Positions 45,102 through 54,175 are shown, numbered from the stretch's first letter. The stretch: DNA of 64,000 nucleotides from Bacillota bacterium (GCA_023398375.1 JAEWSH010000051.1:186001-250000), one strand, 5' to 3'. Numbers and translations: made by a program. The notes: generated from the letters alone by a model not told the origin.

Positions 45102-45785
45102 ATGAAAAGATCAGAAATAAATAAGGTAATTATTGATATGGAACAACTTATTAAGAAGCATAAATTTGAAATTCCCCCTTTTGCAAAATGGTCAGCTGAT
45201 GAGTGGAAGAATAAGGGGCATGAATATGATGAGATACGGGATAATAAACTGGGTTGGGATATTACAGACTTTGGTCTTGGAAGATTTGATGAAGTCGGAT
45301 TTTCCTTACTTACTATCAGAAATGGTAATTTGAAAATGAATCAGTATAAAAAACCGTATGCGGAAAAGCTTTTGATGTTGTATGAAGGCCAAACAGCAGC
45401 AATGCACTTTCACTGGAGTAAAATGGAAGATATCATTAACAGAGGCGGTAATGATGTTTATATTACTGTGTATAACGGTGCAGAGGATGGAAGTATTCTG
45501 GATACCGATGTGACTGTCCGAATGGATGGAAAAATAAGCATAGTTTTAGCTGGAACAAAGGTAAAACTATCACCCGGAGAAAGTATAACGATTACACAAT
45601 ATATGTATCACGATTTTATAGTCCCGAAAACAGGGGGAAGCGTTCTTTTGGGAGAAGTATCCATGTGCAATGATGATGAAAACGACAATCGTTTTATCAG
45701 TGCGGAAGTGGGAAGATTTCCGGAAATAGAAGAAGATGAACTTCCATATAGACTGCTTTGCAATGAATATCCGGATGCAGAATAG
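45102..45785 (+). CDS. D-lyxose/D-mannose isomerase (cupin family)
   Basis: A 227-residue cupin enzyme, the same length as known D-lyxose ketol-isomerases, that interconverts D-lyxose and D-xylulose or D-mannose and D-fructose. The metal site appears in MHFHWSKMEDIINRGG and the later YMYHDFI histidine. ATG 45102 follows GAGAGGAG; an upstream TTG (45060) has no ribosome site. The RpiR-type regulator ahead of it fits sugar-phosphate control. Confidence 0.88.
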   Translation: MKRSEINKVIIDMEQLIKKHKFEIPPFAKWSADEWKNKGHEYDEIRDNKLGWDITDFGLGRFDEVGFSLLTIRNGNLKMNQYKKPYAEKLLMLYEGQTAAMHFHWSKMEDIINRGGNDVYITVYNGAEDGSILDTDVTVRMDGKISIVLAGTKVKLSPGESITITQYMYHDFIVPKTGGSVLLGEVSMCNDDENDNRFISAEVGRFPEIEEDELPYRLLCNEYPDAE

Positions 45786-45809
45786 CGGATATTTTAAACC
45801 ACCACAAGG

Positions 45810-45848
45810 AATCCTTATTAGTGCTTTTGCATTAATAAGGATTTTTTT
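45810..45848 (+). terminator. Rho-independent terminator after the isomerase gene
   Basis: AATCCTTATTA (45810-45820) pairs perfectly with TAATAAGGATT (45833-45843), then TTTTT. Confidence 0.92.
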
Positions 45849-45939
45849 AGATTAAAATTTTATAAAGTTAAAAAAATGGATTGAATAATATGCTAGTTGT
45901 GATATATTGAATATAACAGAAGCGGAGGCGTGATAAATT

Positions 45940-46317
45940 ATGATTATAGAAATTGATTTTAATAGTGAAGAAGCGCTATATGTGCAGCTTCACGATCAAA
46001 TTATTATAGGAATCGCAACGTGCAGATTTAAAGAGGGAGATGCATTGCCTTCCGTAAGACAATTGGCTGACAGCATTGGCATCAATATGCATACAGTAAA
46101 TAAAGCGTATACGGTCTTGAAACAAGAGGGATTTGTTAAAGTGGATAGGCGCAGAGGTGCGGTAATTGCAATTGACATAGATAAACTGCATGCGCTTGAA
46201 GAGATGAAAAGAGATTTAAGGGTAGTCTTAGCAAAGGGAAGTTGTAAGAATATTTCCAAGGAAGAAGTGCATGCTCTTATAGAAGAAATATATGAAAATT
46301 ATGGAGGACTTGAATAA
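45940..46317 (+). CDS. GntR-family (YtrA-type) repressor coupled to clpC
   Basis: A 125-residue regulator: a winged-helix GntR domain (LYVQLHDQIIIGIATCRFKEGD, LPSVRQLADSIGINMHTVNKAY) with only a short helical C-terminus, as in the YtrA group. GGAGGCG precedes the start. Its TAA overlaps the ATG of clpC by one base, so translation is coupled. It stands where ctsR-mcsAB stands in Bacillus and probably controls this operon. Confidence 0.9.
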   Translation: MIIEIDFNSEEALYVQLHDQIIIGIATCRFKEGDALPSVRQLADSIGINMHTVNKAYTVLKQEGFVKVDRRRGAVIAIDIDKLHALEEMKRDLRVVLAKGSCKNISKEEVHALIEEIYENYGGLE

Positions 46318-48764
46318 TGCAGTCACAATATACAGATAAAGCAAAGGCAGCTTTACATCTTGCTACAAGAATGGCAAAAAACTTACGACAGAATTATATT
46401 GGAACAGAACATATTTTATTGGGATTGTTAAAAGAAAATACAGGTGTAGCAGCAAAAGTATTATTGGAAAATGGTGTAGATGAAAAGCAGGTGCTGGATA
46501 TGATTAAAGATCTAATAGCCCCGGGTAATACTATTGCGATAGAAGAACAGGATGGATATTCTCCACGTGCCCGAAAAGTACTGGAAGATAGTCACAGACA
46601 GGCAGAGCGTTTTCATTCGGAATTAACTGGAACGGAACATATTCTGCTGGCGCTTTTAAAAGAGGGTGAAAATGTGGCAGTAAGGCTTCTGAATACAATG
46701 AGCATCTCAATACAAAAGATTTATATCGATGTGCTGATAGCAATGGGCGAAGATGGCATGCTATATAAAGATGACTTGGGTCAAAAACAAGGAAAGAAGA
46801 AAAAGAAAGACGGAACACAGACCCTGGATCAATATAGCCGTGATCTTACAGTGCTGGCAAAAGAGGGGAAACTGGATCCTGTCATAGGCAGAAACGAAGA
46901 AATTCAAAGAGTCATTCAGATTCTAAGCAGAAGGACGAAGAATAATCCTTGCCTTGTGGGAGAACCGGGTGTAGGTAAAACGGCAATTGCTGAAGGATTG
47001 GCTCAAAGAATTATGCAAGGTGATGTTCCGGAAACTGTCAAACATAAAAGAGTCGTAACTTTAGATTTATCGGGAATGGTAGCGGGAAGCAAGTACCGTG
47101 GTGAATTTGAGGAAAGAATTAAAAAAGTAATCAAAGAAGTAATAGAAGATGGTAATATTATTCTGTTTTTGGATGAGTTGCATACCATTATCGGAGCGGG
47201 AGGGGCTGAGGGCGCAATTGATGCCTCAAATATTTTAAAACCTTCTCTGGCAAGAGGAGAAATTCAATTGATTGGAGCGACTACGATTGAAGAGTATCGT
47301 AAATATATTGAAAAAGATGCCGCTTTAGAAAGAAGATTCCAGCCGATAACGATAGAAGAACCAGAAGAAGCACAGGCAATCGAGATATTAAAAGGTATTG
47401 CTTATAAATATGAAGAACATCATGGCGTTACAATTTTGCCGGAAGCGATAGAAGCCGCTGTAGAGTTATCATCTAGATATATTAATGACAGGAATCTTCC
47501 GGATAAGGCAATTGATCTGATTGATGAAGCATCTTCAGCAATACGGTTAAAAAATATGCATATGCCGGAAGCTATTAAGCAATTAACAGAAGATATTAAG
47601 AGTCTGGATATGCAGATAGAAGATGCAATTAAGATCGAATCTTTTTCACGGGCGGGAGAACTGAAAAGAGAGCAGGATCTATGTGTTAAAAAATACAATC
47701 GGTTAAAAGCACGTTATGAAAAAAACCAAGCGCAAAAGAAGTATGCGGTAGACGAAAATGATATTGCAGAAGTAGTATCTGTGTGGACAAAAATACCGGT
47801 CAAGAAATTAGCTGAGAAAGAGAGTGAGCGTTTACTAAAACTAGAATCTATTCTGCATAAAAGAGTGATTGGGCAGAATGAAGCAGTGGAAGCTGTCGCG
47901 AAAGCAATGAGACGCGGACGTGTAGGGCTGCAGGACCCAAATAGACCAATTGGATCATTCCTATTTCTAGGACCAACGGGTGTAGGAAAGACTGAACTCA
48001 GCAAAGCATTGGCTGAAGCTATGTTTGGTTTGAAAGATGCACTGATCCGCGTGGATATGTCTGAATATATGGAGCAGCATTCCGTTGCTAAATTAATTGG
48101 CTCACCGCCGGGATATGTCGGATTTGAGGAGGGAGGACAGTTAAGCGAAAAGGTTCGGCGCAACCCATATTCAGTAATATTGTTTGATGAAGTGGAAAAG
48201 GCTCATCCGGATGTTTTTAATGTGTTATTACAAGTTTTGGATGACGGACATATTACAGATTCAAAGGGGAGAAAGGTAAGCTTTAAGAATACGATACTCA
48301 TTATGACATCGAATGCAGGTGCACAACGTATCATAGATCCAAAAAATCTTGGATTTATGGCTGTATCAGATGAAAATCAAAATTATAAGAAAATGAAGGA
48401 AAGCGTAATGGAAGAGGTAAAAAGACTGTTTAAGCCGGAATTCATTAATCGAATCGACGAGATTATGGTGTTCCATCCTTTGAACAAGGATGATATGAAA
48501 CAGATCATTACATTATTAGCCAAAAATCTGAGTTTACGTTGTAAAAATCAAATGGATATTGACCTTGCGATAACTTCTTCGGCAAAGGAGTATATCGTTG
48601 ACAAGTATTCGGATCTGAAAATGGGAGCAAGACCTTTGAAGAGGGCTATTCAGACAACAATTGAAGATTCCCTGGCAGAAGAAATTCTCGCCGGAAAAGT
48701 GAAAAATGGTGATCATGTAAGTGCTGGATTAAAGAATAAAAAGATTACTTTTACCGTAAAATAA
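46317..48764 (+). CDS. clpC: ClpC-type AAA+ ATPase of the Clp protease
   Basis: An 815-residue Hsp100 unfoldase that feeds ClpP. It has two Clp N-terminal repeats (1-140), a first AAA+ module with GEPGVGKT near 216 and ILFLDELHT, a UVR-like coiled segment near 430 (SRAGELKREQDL), and a second AAA+ module with GPTGVGKTE near 551 and VILFDEVEKAHPD. The C-terminal ClpB-D2-small domain is complete. It overlaps the GntR gene by 1 bp. Confidence 0.96.
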   Translation: MQSQYTDKAKAALHLATRMAKNLRQNYIGTEHILLGLLKENTGVAAKVLLENGVDEKQVLDMIKDLIAPGNTIAIEEQDGYSPRARKVLEDSHRQAERFHSELTGTEHILLALLKEGENVAVRLLNTMSISIQKIYIDVLIAMGEDGMLYKDDLGQKQGKKKKKDGTQTLDQYSRDLTVLAKEGKLDPVIGRNEEIQRVIQILSRRTKNNPCLVGEPGVGKTAIAEGLAQRIMQGDVPETVKHKRVVTLDLSGMVAGSKYRGEFEERIKKVIKEVIEDGNIILFLDELHTIIGAGGAEGAIDASNILKPSLARGEIQLIGATTIEEYRKYIEKDAALERRFQPITIEEPEEAQAIEILKGIAYKYEEHHGVTILPEAIEAAVELSSRYINDRNLPDKAIDLIDEASSAIRLKNMHMPEAIKQLTEDIKSLDMQIEDAIKIESFSRAGELKREQDLCVKKYNRLKARYEKNQAQKKYAVDENDIAEVVSVWTKIPVKKLAEKESERLLKLESILHKRVIGQNEAVEAVAKAMRRGRVGLQDPNRPIGSFLFLGPTGVGKTELSKALAEAMFGLKDALIRVDMSEYMEQHSVAKLIGSPPGYVGFEEGGQLSEKVRRNPYSVILFDEVEKAHPDVFNVLLQVLDDGHITDSKGRKVSFKNTILIMTSNAGAQRIIDPKNLGFMAVSDENQNYKKMKESVMEEVKRLFKPEFINRIDEIMVFHPLNKDDMKQIITLLAKNLSLRCKNQMDIDLAITSSAKEYIVDKYSDLKMGARPLKRAIQTTIEDSLAEEILAGKVKNGDHVSAGLKNKKITFTVK

Positions 48765-48880
48765 TGTAGCAAAAAAATCGAAAATCATTTATACTATTGG
48801 TATCATGATTCACGAAAAAGTGAACCGAATACAATTATAAAAAGATATGATTCGTTCGTATTTATAGGAGGATACAAGAG

Positions 48881-49291
48881 ATGGCAGTAGTTGAACAGTT
48901 ACTTCGTTCCGAAAATGATGGTACAATTAGTTTTGGAAATCATAAGTTAACTCAGAAATCGAAATTAGAAGATTTTGAGCATGCAGGTGACTTATATAAA
49001 GTAAAAACTTTTCAGACAATGACCAAATTGGAAAAAAATGGAATGTTTGTATATGAATCTGTTCCTGGAACAAGTGTTACTAATTTCAAAGAGACTCAGG
49101 AAGGCGTAACGTTTTCAGTTGAAGGTGATGAAGATGCACAGATCACCGTTGGTCTGGAAGAAGATACGGAATACGAAGTAATTCTTGCAGGAGAAACAGC
49201 TGGCAAGATGAGTACGAATCTTGGTGGTAAATTGAATATGAGCGTTGAACTTGCGGATGCAGGTGAAGTTACTGTTGTAATTAAGAAATAG
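48881..49291 (+). CDS. Conserved hypothetical protein, all-beta
   Basis: A 136-residue acidic protein with an excellent ribosome site (AGGAGG). It shows no signal peptide and no membrane segment. The C-terminal half alternates hydrophobic and charged residues as in a small beta-sandwich. I recognise no domain or catalytic motif. It has its own terminator, so it is transcribed separately from radA. Confidence 0.7.
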   Translation: MAVVEQLLRSENDGTISFGNHKLTQKSKLEDFEHAGDLYKVKTFQTMTKLEKNGMFVYESVPGTSVTNFKETQEGVTFSVEGDEDAQITVGLEEDTEYEVILAGETAGKMSTNLGGKLNMSVELADAGEVTVVIKK

Positions 49292-49311
49292 TTTGAGATC
49301 AAACGAGTCAG

Positions 49312-49350
49312 AATGCCTTTCCAGGAATAGAATGGAAAGGCATTTCTTAA
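49312..49350 (+). terminator. Rho-independent terminator
   Basis: AATGCCTTTCCA (49312-49323) pairs perfectly with TGGAAAGGCATT (49333-49344), followed by TCTT. Confidence 0.85.
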
Positions 49351-49385
49351 CTTATAGGAAATTTTTAGGACAGAATGGAGTTCAG

Positions 49386-50753
49386 ATGGCAAAGAGTAAA
49401 TCAGTAATTTTTTATTGTCAAAACTGCGGATACGAATCAAGTAAGTGGATGGGACAATGCCCTGGGTGTAAAGAATGGAATTCTTTTGTAGAAGAACCGG
49501 TAAAAATATCTGTAAAAGGAAATATAAGTGGTAATACAAAAAAAATGGATAAGGTTTCACCGATGAGCCTTTCAAAAGTTACAATGAATGAAGAGGAGAG
49601 GTTACAAACACAGATTGAAGAAATGGATCGTGTGCTGGGGGGCGGTATTGTAGCTGGATCTCTGATTTTACTTGGCGGTGATCCCGGAATCGGTAAGTCG
49701 ACATTACTATTACAGGTGTGTAAGCATTTGTCAGATCATAAACATAAAGTATTGTACATATCAGGTGAAGAATCGTTAAAGCAGATTAAGATTCGGGCAA
49801 ATCGCATAGGAGAATTTCAGGAATCCCTGCAGTTACTGTGCGAGACGAATCTGGACACGATCACGGACACGATTCAAAATGTGCAGCCGGAAGTTGTTAT
49901 TATTGATTCCATTCAGACAATGTATAGTGAAGAAGTATCAGCTTCTCCGGGAAGCGTGTCGCAGGTACGCGAATCGACAGGTATACTTATGCAAATTGCA
50001 AAAAGAATGGGAGTATCGATTTTTATTGTGGGACATGTTACAAAAGAAGGTGCGGTAGCAGGACCTAGAGTTTTGGAACATATGGTAGATACAGTACTTT
50101 ATTTTGAGGGGGACAGACATGCCTCTTACCGAATCCTGCGTGGGGTAAAGAATCGTTTTGGTTCTACAAACGAGATTGGTGTATTTGAGATGCGTAGAGA
50201 AGGATTGGTAGAAGTAAAGAATCCTTCCGAGTTCATGTTAAATGGAAAGCCGGAAGGGGCAAGCGGTTCGGTGGTATCCTGTTCTATGGAAGGGACCAGG
50301 CCTATCCTCGTGGAAATACAATCACTTGTTTGTGAAAGCAATTTTGGGATACCGAGAAGACAAGCAACTGGGACGGATTTCAATCGGATCAATTTATTAA
50401 TGGCAGTCTTGGAGAAACGAGTAGGACTTCAGATGTCTAATTGTGATGCATATGTGAATATCGCAGGCGGAATGAAGATCATGGAACCGGCGTTAGACCT
50501 TGGTATTGTTATGGCAATTGTATCAAGTTACAAGAATCGGGCAATTGATGATAAGGTTGCTGTATTTGGTGAAGTTGGCTTGAGCGGAGAAGTGCGTGCA
50601 GTCAGTATGGCAGAACAGCGTGTACAGGAAGTAAAAAAACTTGGTTTTACAAGGTGCATACTGCCGCAATCCTGTGTGGATATGGTAAAGGGAATAAAAG
50701 AGATCAAGATATGCGGTGTTAAGAGCGTGCAGGAGGCAATTTCTTTTATTTAG
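49386..50753 (+). CDS. radA: DNA repair protein RadA (Sms)
   Basis: A 455-residue RecA-like helicase that promotes branch migration in recombination. The N-terminal zinc finger is CQNCGYESSKWMGQCPGCKEWN. Walker A is GDPGIGKSTL near 98, the RadA-specific KNRFGSTNE motif lies near 255, and a Lon-protease-like C-terminal domain follows. ATG 49386 is 6 bases after GGAG; the frame is open from 49293 but that region contains a terminator. Confidence 0.96.
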   Translation: MAKSKSVIFYCQNCGYESSKWMGQCPGCKEWNSFVEEPVKISVKGNISGNTKKMDKVSPMSLSKVTMNEEERLQTQIEEMDRVLGGGIVAGSLILLGGDPGIGKSTLLLQVCKHLSDHKHKVLYISGEESLKQIKIRANRIGEFQESLQLLCETNLDTITDTIQNVQPEVVIIDSIQTMYSEEVSASPGSVSQVRESTGILMQIAKRMGVSIFIVGHVTKEGAVAGPRVLEHMVDTVLYFEGDRHASYRILRGVKNRFGSTNEIGVFEMRREGLVEVKNPSEFMLNGKPEGASGSVVSCSMEGTRPILVEIQSLVCESNFGIPRRQATGTDFNRINLLMAVLEKRVGLQMSNCDAYVNIAGGMKIMEPALDLGIVMAIVSSYKNRAIDDKVAVFGEVGLSGEVRAVSMAEQRVQEVKKLGFTRCILPQSCVDMVKGIKEIKICGVKSVQEAISFI

Positions 50754-50797
50754 TTGTTAAATATCTACAAATATATAGGAATTAGATGTATTATTTC

Positions 50798-50826
50798 TTG
50801 CATTGTAATAATAATAGGTGTATAAT
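50798..50826 (+). promoter_or_regulatory. Predicted promoter of the MFS gene
   Basis: TTGCAT (50798-50803), 17-bp spacer, TATAAT (50821-50826). Confidence 0.7.
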
Positions 50827-50892
50827 CGCTATGGGTCTTTTGGCAAAATGTATATATTTACGACAAAAAATTAAGAAAGAGGTTTTTTTAAG

Positions 50893-52140
50893 ATGAACAA
50901 ATTTGAAAACAAATGGTTGCGGGCAGCAATCCCTGCATTAATGATTCATTGCAGTATTGGAACTGTTTACTGCTGGTCATTGGTAAGTGAGGATATCGCA
51001 CAGTATATTGGCAGCTCTAAAAGTGCTGTTGAATGGGCATTTAGTCTTGCTATATTCTTCCTTGGAATGTCAGCTGCGTTTCTTGGAAATGTAGTTGAAA
51101 AAGATATCCACAAATCTTCTCTTATTGCCGCAATTTTTTTTGCTTTAGGTATGGCCGGAACTGGTTTTTTTATTCAGCAGAAGTCATTACCAGGAATACT
51201 GATCTGTTACGGTGTGATTATGGGTATCGGTCTTGGGACAGGATACTTATCACCTGTGAAAACACTGATGTTATGGTTTAGAGAGCAGAAAGGTCTTGCA
51301 ACAGGACTTGCTGTGGCTGGTTTTGGTCTTGCAAAAGTAATTGCAAGTCCACTTATGGAATTTCTAAAAGGGAAATATGGTCTGGTATCAATGTTCTATA
51401 TTCTTGCTGTATTGTATTTTATATTGATGTTCACGGGACATTTATTTTTGAAAAAACCGGGAGACTGGGTGGAATCCCATGAAAAACATGAAAAAACAGC
51501 ACTCAGTGTTTTTAAGAACAAAAATTTTATTGGTATCTGGCTTATGTTCTATATTAATATTACCTGCGGTCTTGCGTTAATTTCGCAGGAAAAAAGTATA
51601 GTAAAGGCAATCGGTCTTGCCGGGATAGTTAGTGTAGTAAGCTCATTGACAGCTATCTTTAATGCAGCGGGAAGGCTTGGCTTTTCTGCATGGGGCGACA
51701 AATTAAAAGACAGGAATACGGTTTATAAGACCATTTTTATAGCATGTATTGCTTTTACTGGCACGGTAATAGTAACCCAGGGTATTGTAAATAACATTGC
51801 TTTCCTGGTAATTCCGCTTTTATTCATGGTGAATGCGGGTTATGGAGGCGGATTCAGCAGTGTTCCTACTCTTCTATCTGATCACTTTGGTATGAAGACC
51901 ATCAGCCAGGTACATGGACTTGTGTTATCTGCATGGGCATTTGCAGGGTTGACAGGAAATCAATTAGCAACTTTCATCGTAAACCACAGCGGAACCTTCT
52001 TTGAAGATTCCCATGGTTATAAAATTAATCCGGTAGGATATCAGAATGTATTATATGTAACGATTACACTGTATATTGTTGCGCTTCTGGTAAGTATGTT
52101 CATGGTTGGTAAAGCAAAGAAAGAAAAGGCAGAAATCTAA
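50893..52140 (+). CDS. MFS transporter, oxalate/formate antiporter (OFA)-like
   Basis: A 415-residue membrane protein with about twelve hydrophobic helices. The start (IPALMIHCSIGTVYCWSLV) and GIGLGTGYLSPVKTLMLWF are typical of the OFA family of organic-anion exchangers. Substrate (oxalate, formate, or another monocarboxylate) cannot be read from sequence. Transcribed alone, with its own promoter and terminator. Confidence 0.88.
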   Translation: MNKFENKWLRAAIPALMIHCSIGTVYCWSLVSEDIAQYIGSSKSAVEWAFSLAIFFLGMSAAFLGNVVEKDIHKSSLIAAIFFALGMAGTGFFIQQKSLPGILICYGVIMGIGLGTGYLSPVKTLMLWFREQKGLATGLAVAGFGLAKVIASPLMEFLKGKYGLVSMFYILAVLYFILMFTGHLFLKKPGDWVESHEKHEKTALSVFKNKNFIGIWLMFYINITCGLALISQEKSIVKAIGLAGIVSVVSSLTAIFNAAGRLGFSAWGDKLKDRNTVYKTIFIACIAFTGTVIVTQGIVNNIAFLVIPLLFMVNAGYGGGFSSVPTLLSDHFGMKTISQVHGLVLSAWAFAGLTGNQLATFIVNHSGTFFEDSHGYKINPVGYQNVLYVTITLYIVALLVSMFMVGKAKKEKAEI

Positions 52141-52161
52141 TGATTTGTCAGTAGGATTTTC

Positions 52162-52191
52162 GGGACTCGGATTTTTCCGGGTCCCTTTTTT
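52162..52191 (+). terminator. Rho-independent terminator after the MFS gene
   Basis: GGGACTCGG (52162-52170) pairs with CCGGGTCCC (52177-52185, one G-U), then six T. Confidence 0.92.
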
Positions 52192-52207
52192 AATTTATAG
52201 GAAAGTG

Positions 52208-52410
52208 TTCGTCAATTTGCACAATTTATGTTAATGTATATTGATACACAAAATAGTTCATTCGCAACACGCTCCCGCTTGGATTCAGCACGCAGTGGTA
52301 TATAAGAGCATAAAATACATGCTCTAAGTACCAGCGGCTTCATACAGTTGCTCACCAAACTATGTTATGTATCAATTGCGATTTTGTATGCATATGTGCA
52401 AATTGACGAA
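52208..52410. repeat. 203-bp element bounded by inverted family B repeats
   Basis: The left arm 52208-52260 begins TTCGTCAATTTGCACA. The right arm 52358-52410 ends TGTGCAAATTGACGAA, its inverted complement. The arms are similar but not identical over about 50 bp. The 97-bp centre has a small hairpin (AGAGCAT near 52306 and ATGCTCT near 52319) and no gene. An outer part (AAG-TTATGACAAGCC-TTTGACACTT, 52411-52441) matches the flanks of the other family B copies. Confidence 0.75.
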
Positions 52411-52508
52411 GCCAAGTTTTATGACAAGCCTTTGACACTTTAATTATTAGAAAAGTTCTCCGTGAATTGGAATTCTAATTTATTTATAATAAATAATAAA
52501 AATTAATC

Positions 52509-52538
52509 TTGCGTTATGTTAGGTCACTATGCTATAAT
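52509..52538 (+). promoter_or_regulatory. Predicted promoter of tRNA-Trp
   Basis: TTGCGT (52509-52514), 18-bp spacer, TATAAT (52533-52538), 31 bp before the tRNA. Confidence 0.6.
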
Positions 52539-52569
52539 ACAACTCGGTGGTAAAAATACCACGTGAAAT

Positions 52570-52640
52570 AGGGGAATCATCCAGTGGTAGGATGACAGTC
52601 TCCAAAACTGTTCACGGGGGTTCGAATCCCTCTTCCCCTG
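52570..52640 (+). tRNA. tRNA-Trp (anticodon CCA)
   Basis: A 71-nt cloverleaf: acceptor stem AGGGGAA pairs with TTCCCCT, discriminator G at 52640; anticodon arm ACAGT-CT-CCA-AA-ACTGT with anticodon at 52602-52604; T arm GGGGG-TTCGAAT-CCCTC. The 3' CCA is not encoded. The small D arm (ATCC/GGAT) is complete. Confidence 0.95.
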
Positions 52641-52649
52641 CTACTAAAA

Positions 52650-52687
52650 ACCATGTGCCAGAATTTGAGCTGGCACATGGTTTTTTA
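52650..52687 (+). terminator. Rho-independent terminator of tRNA-Trp
   Basis: ACCATGTGCCAG (52650-52661) pairs perfectly with CTGGCACATGGT (52670-52681), followed by TTTTTT. Confidence 0.95.
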
Positions 52688-52707
52688 ATTTACGCGAGCA
52701 ACGAGCT

Positions 52708-52814
52708 AAAAACAAGCTAGCTTGTTTTTGGCGACTGCCGCGATAACTTGAGAAACTCGCAAAGCGTGTTTCTCATAGTTTATGACAAGTGAATTGGCTT
52801 GCCAATTCATCTTG
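52708..52814. repeat. Cluster of three palindromes at the left end of the cassette
   Basis: A perfect 22-bp palindrome at 52708-52729 (AAAAACAAGCT and its complement); GAGAAAC/GTTTCTC at 52750-52774; and TGAATTGGC/GCCAATTCA at 52790-52809, extended by ACAAG/CTTGT to 52785-52814. Confidence 0.8.
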
Positions 52815-52874
52815 TTTGGTAGCTTTTGTATTACCATTAATTCAGATTATTTATATAATGAGGAAGGATTATAT

Positions 52875-53657
52875 ATGCCAATAATAAAAGGTTTGGAAAC
52901 TACATTTAACACTGTTTGTTCAGAGTATGACAGATGGCGTCCTGCTTATGTTGAAGAATTGTACTATGATATTTTCGCTGCTAAAGAAATAAACCAAACA
53001 AGCAATGTGCTTGAAGTAGGAATTGGTACAGGACAAGCTACATTGCCAATACTTGAAACTGGCTGTGCTTTAACTGCAATTGAGTTAGGTGATAAGTTAG
53101 CAGAATATTCAAAGCAAAAATTTAGTAGTTTTGAGAAATTTCATATTAAAAAAATGGCATTCCAAGATTTTAAGTGTTCTCCGAATTCATTTGACCTCGT
53201 CTATTCAGCTTCAGCTTTTCATTGGATTCCTGAAGAAATAGGATATACCAAGGTGTTTAATATGCTTAAAAGCGGTGGCGTTTTCGCTCGATTTGCTAAT
53301 CATCCTTACAAAGATAAGAAACGCAATGAAATTCATATTGTATTTGAAAAGATATATGCAAAATATATGCCTGGTTCGTTAGCTGGAGATGAATATAATG
53401 AGGTAAATGCTGAAAATCGTGCTTATATTGCTCAAAAGTACGGATTTAAAGATATAAGCTATAAGCTTTACCATCGTACAAGAACATTTACAGCTGATGA
53501 GTACACTTTGCTGTTAGGCACTTACTCAGATCACATTGCTATTGAACAAAGAACAAGAATGAAATTCTTTGAAGAAATTAGACAAGCAATTTATGATAAT
53601 GGTGGCTTAATAACGCTATATGATACAATAGATTTGCAACTTTCAAAAAAGCCTTAA
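52875..53657 (+). CDS. Class I SAM-dependent methyltransferase (cassette passenger)
   Basis: A 260-residue methyltransferase. Motif I is VLEVGIGTGQATLPI near residue 44, and FDLVYSASAFHWIPEE is the motif IV region. The N-terminus (FNTVCSEYDRWRPAY) is typical of the UbiE/trans-aconitate-like group with SAM-binding Rossmann fold. The substrate is unknown. ATG 52875 follows GAGGAAGG; the longer frame from 52782 begins inside a palindrome and is rejected. It is the only gene between the inverted repeats. Confidence 0.85.
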   Translation: MPIIKGLETTFNTVCSEYDRWRPAYVEELYYDIFAAKEINQTSNVLEVGIGTGQATLPILETGCALTAIELGDKLAEYSKQKFSSFEKFHIKKMAFQDFKCSPNSFDLVYSASAFHWIPEEIGYTKVFNMLKSGGVFARFANHPYKDKKRNEIHIVFEKIYAKYMPGSLAGDEYNEVNAENRAYIAQKYGFKDISYKLYHRTRTFTADEYTLLLGTYSDHIAIEQRTRMKFFEEIRQAIYDNGGLITLYDTIDLQLSKKP

Positions 53658-53693
53658 CAATTTAATTGTGAGAACTAACTTGCCTTATACCGT

Positions 53694-53775
53694 CGCGTAA
53701 CGAGTAGAAGCACGCTTTGCGAGTTTCCACTCGTTATCGCGGTATTCGTCAAATGCTTCTGCTAGCAGAGCATTT
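53694..53775. repeat. Hairpins at the right end of the cassette
   Basis: CGCGTAACGAGT (53694-53705) pairs with ACTCGTTATCGCG (53729-53741), one bulge. A 25-bp near-palindrome at 53751-53775 (AAATGCT, CTGCTAGCAG, AGCATTT) follows. Confidence 0.75.
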
Positions 53776-53800
53776 TCCTCATTACTCGCGTAAATAAAAA

Positions 53801-53839
53801 CAAAACCCATGAAAGTAAACTTTCATGGGCTTCGTTTGT
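53801..53839 (+). terminator. Stable hairpin, possible terminator after the cassette
   Basis: CCCATGAAAG and CTTTCATGGG flank a TAAA loop, with outer ACAAA/TTTGT pairing. The following approximately 300 bp up to the dehydrogenase gene are very AT-rich and I see no gene there. Confidence 0.6.
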
Positions 53840-54151
53840 GTAAAAGGGGAATTCTTCCGGAATTGCTAATTAGCAGACTTGACTTTACTATCAAGTCAAA
53901 ATTATTATATCCTTTTTTAAGAATATAATCTATAAATATATTGAGTGATAATAAAACTATATTAGCGAATGCTGTAGAATAATGTTGAATTGTATTTAAA
54001 TAAATACACGATATCTCAATATTTTCCATAAATTGTATAAAATGTATAAAATATTTTAATATATCTATATTGATTTTATTACTTTTCATCATAAGAATGC
54101 AAGATTACTGTAGAAAAATATATAAAAAGGGATTTTATATTATTGAGTAAT

Positions 54152-54175
54152 ATGTTAAAATAATAACGATATAAT
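54152..54175. promoter_or_regulatory. Weak Rex-like site overlapping the dehydrogenase -10 box
   Basis: ATGTTAAAATAATAACGA (54152-54169) matches the Rex consensus TTGTTAA-N4-TTAACAA at 11 of 14 positions and abuts TATAAT (54170-54175), 33 bp before the coding start. Alcohol dehydrogenases are usual Rex targets. Confidence 0.35.

Larger units (their letters stand above)
52688..53795. mobile_element. 1.1 kb inverted-repeat-bounded cassette with one methyltransferase gene
   Basis: Left end ATTTACGCGAGCAACGAG (52688-52705) and right end CTCATTACTCGCGTAAAT (53778-53795) are inverted repeats, 16 of 18 matching. Subterminal parts also match inversely: CCGCGATAAC then AAACTCGCAAAGCGTG on the left (52738-52768) and their complement on the right (53706-53743). 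Several perfect palindromes lie at both ends. No transposase is present; it resembles a non-autonomous element carrying a passenger gene. It begins directly after the tRNA-Trp terminator. Confidence 0.65.

Noticed and set aside
53823..54092. 89-residue frame on the - strand
   Set aside because: Very AT-rich, no ribosome site, overlaps a hairpin, and contains no recognisable motif.
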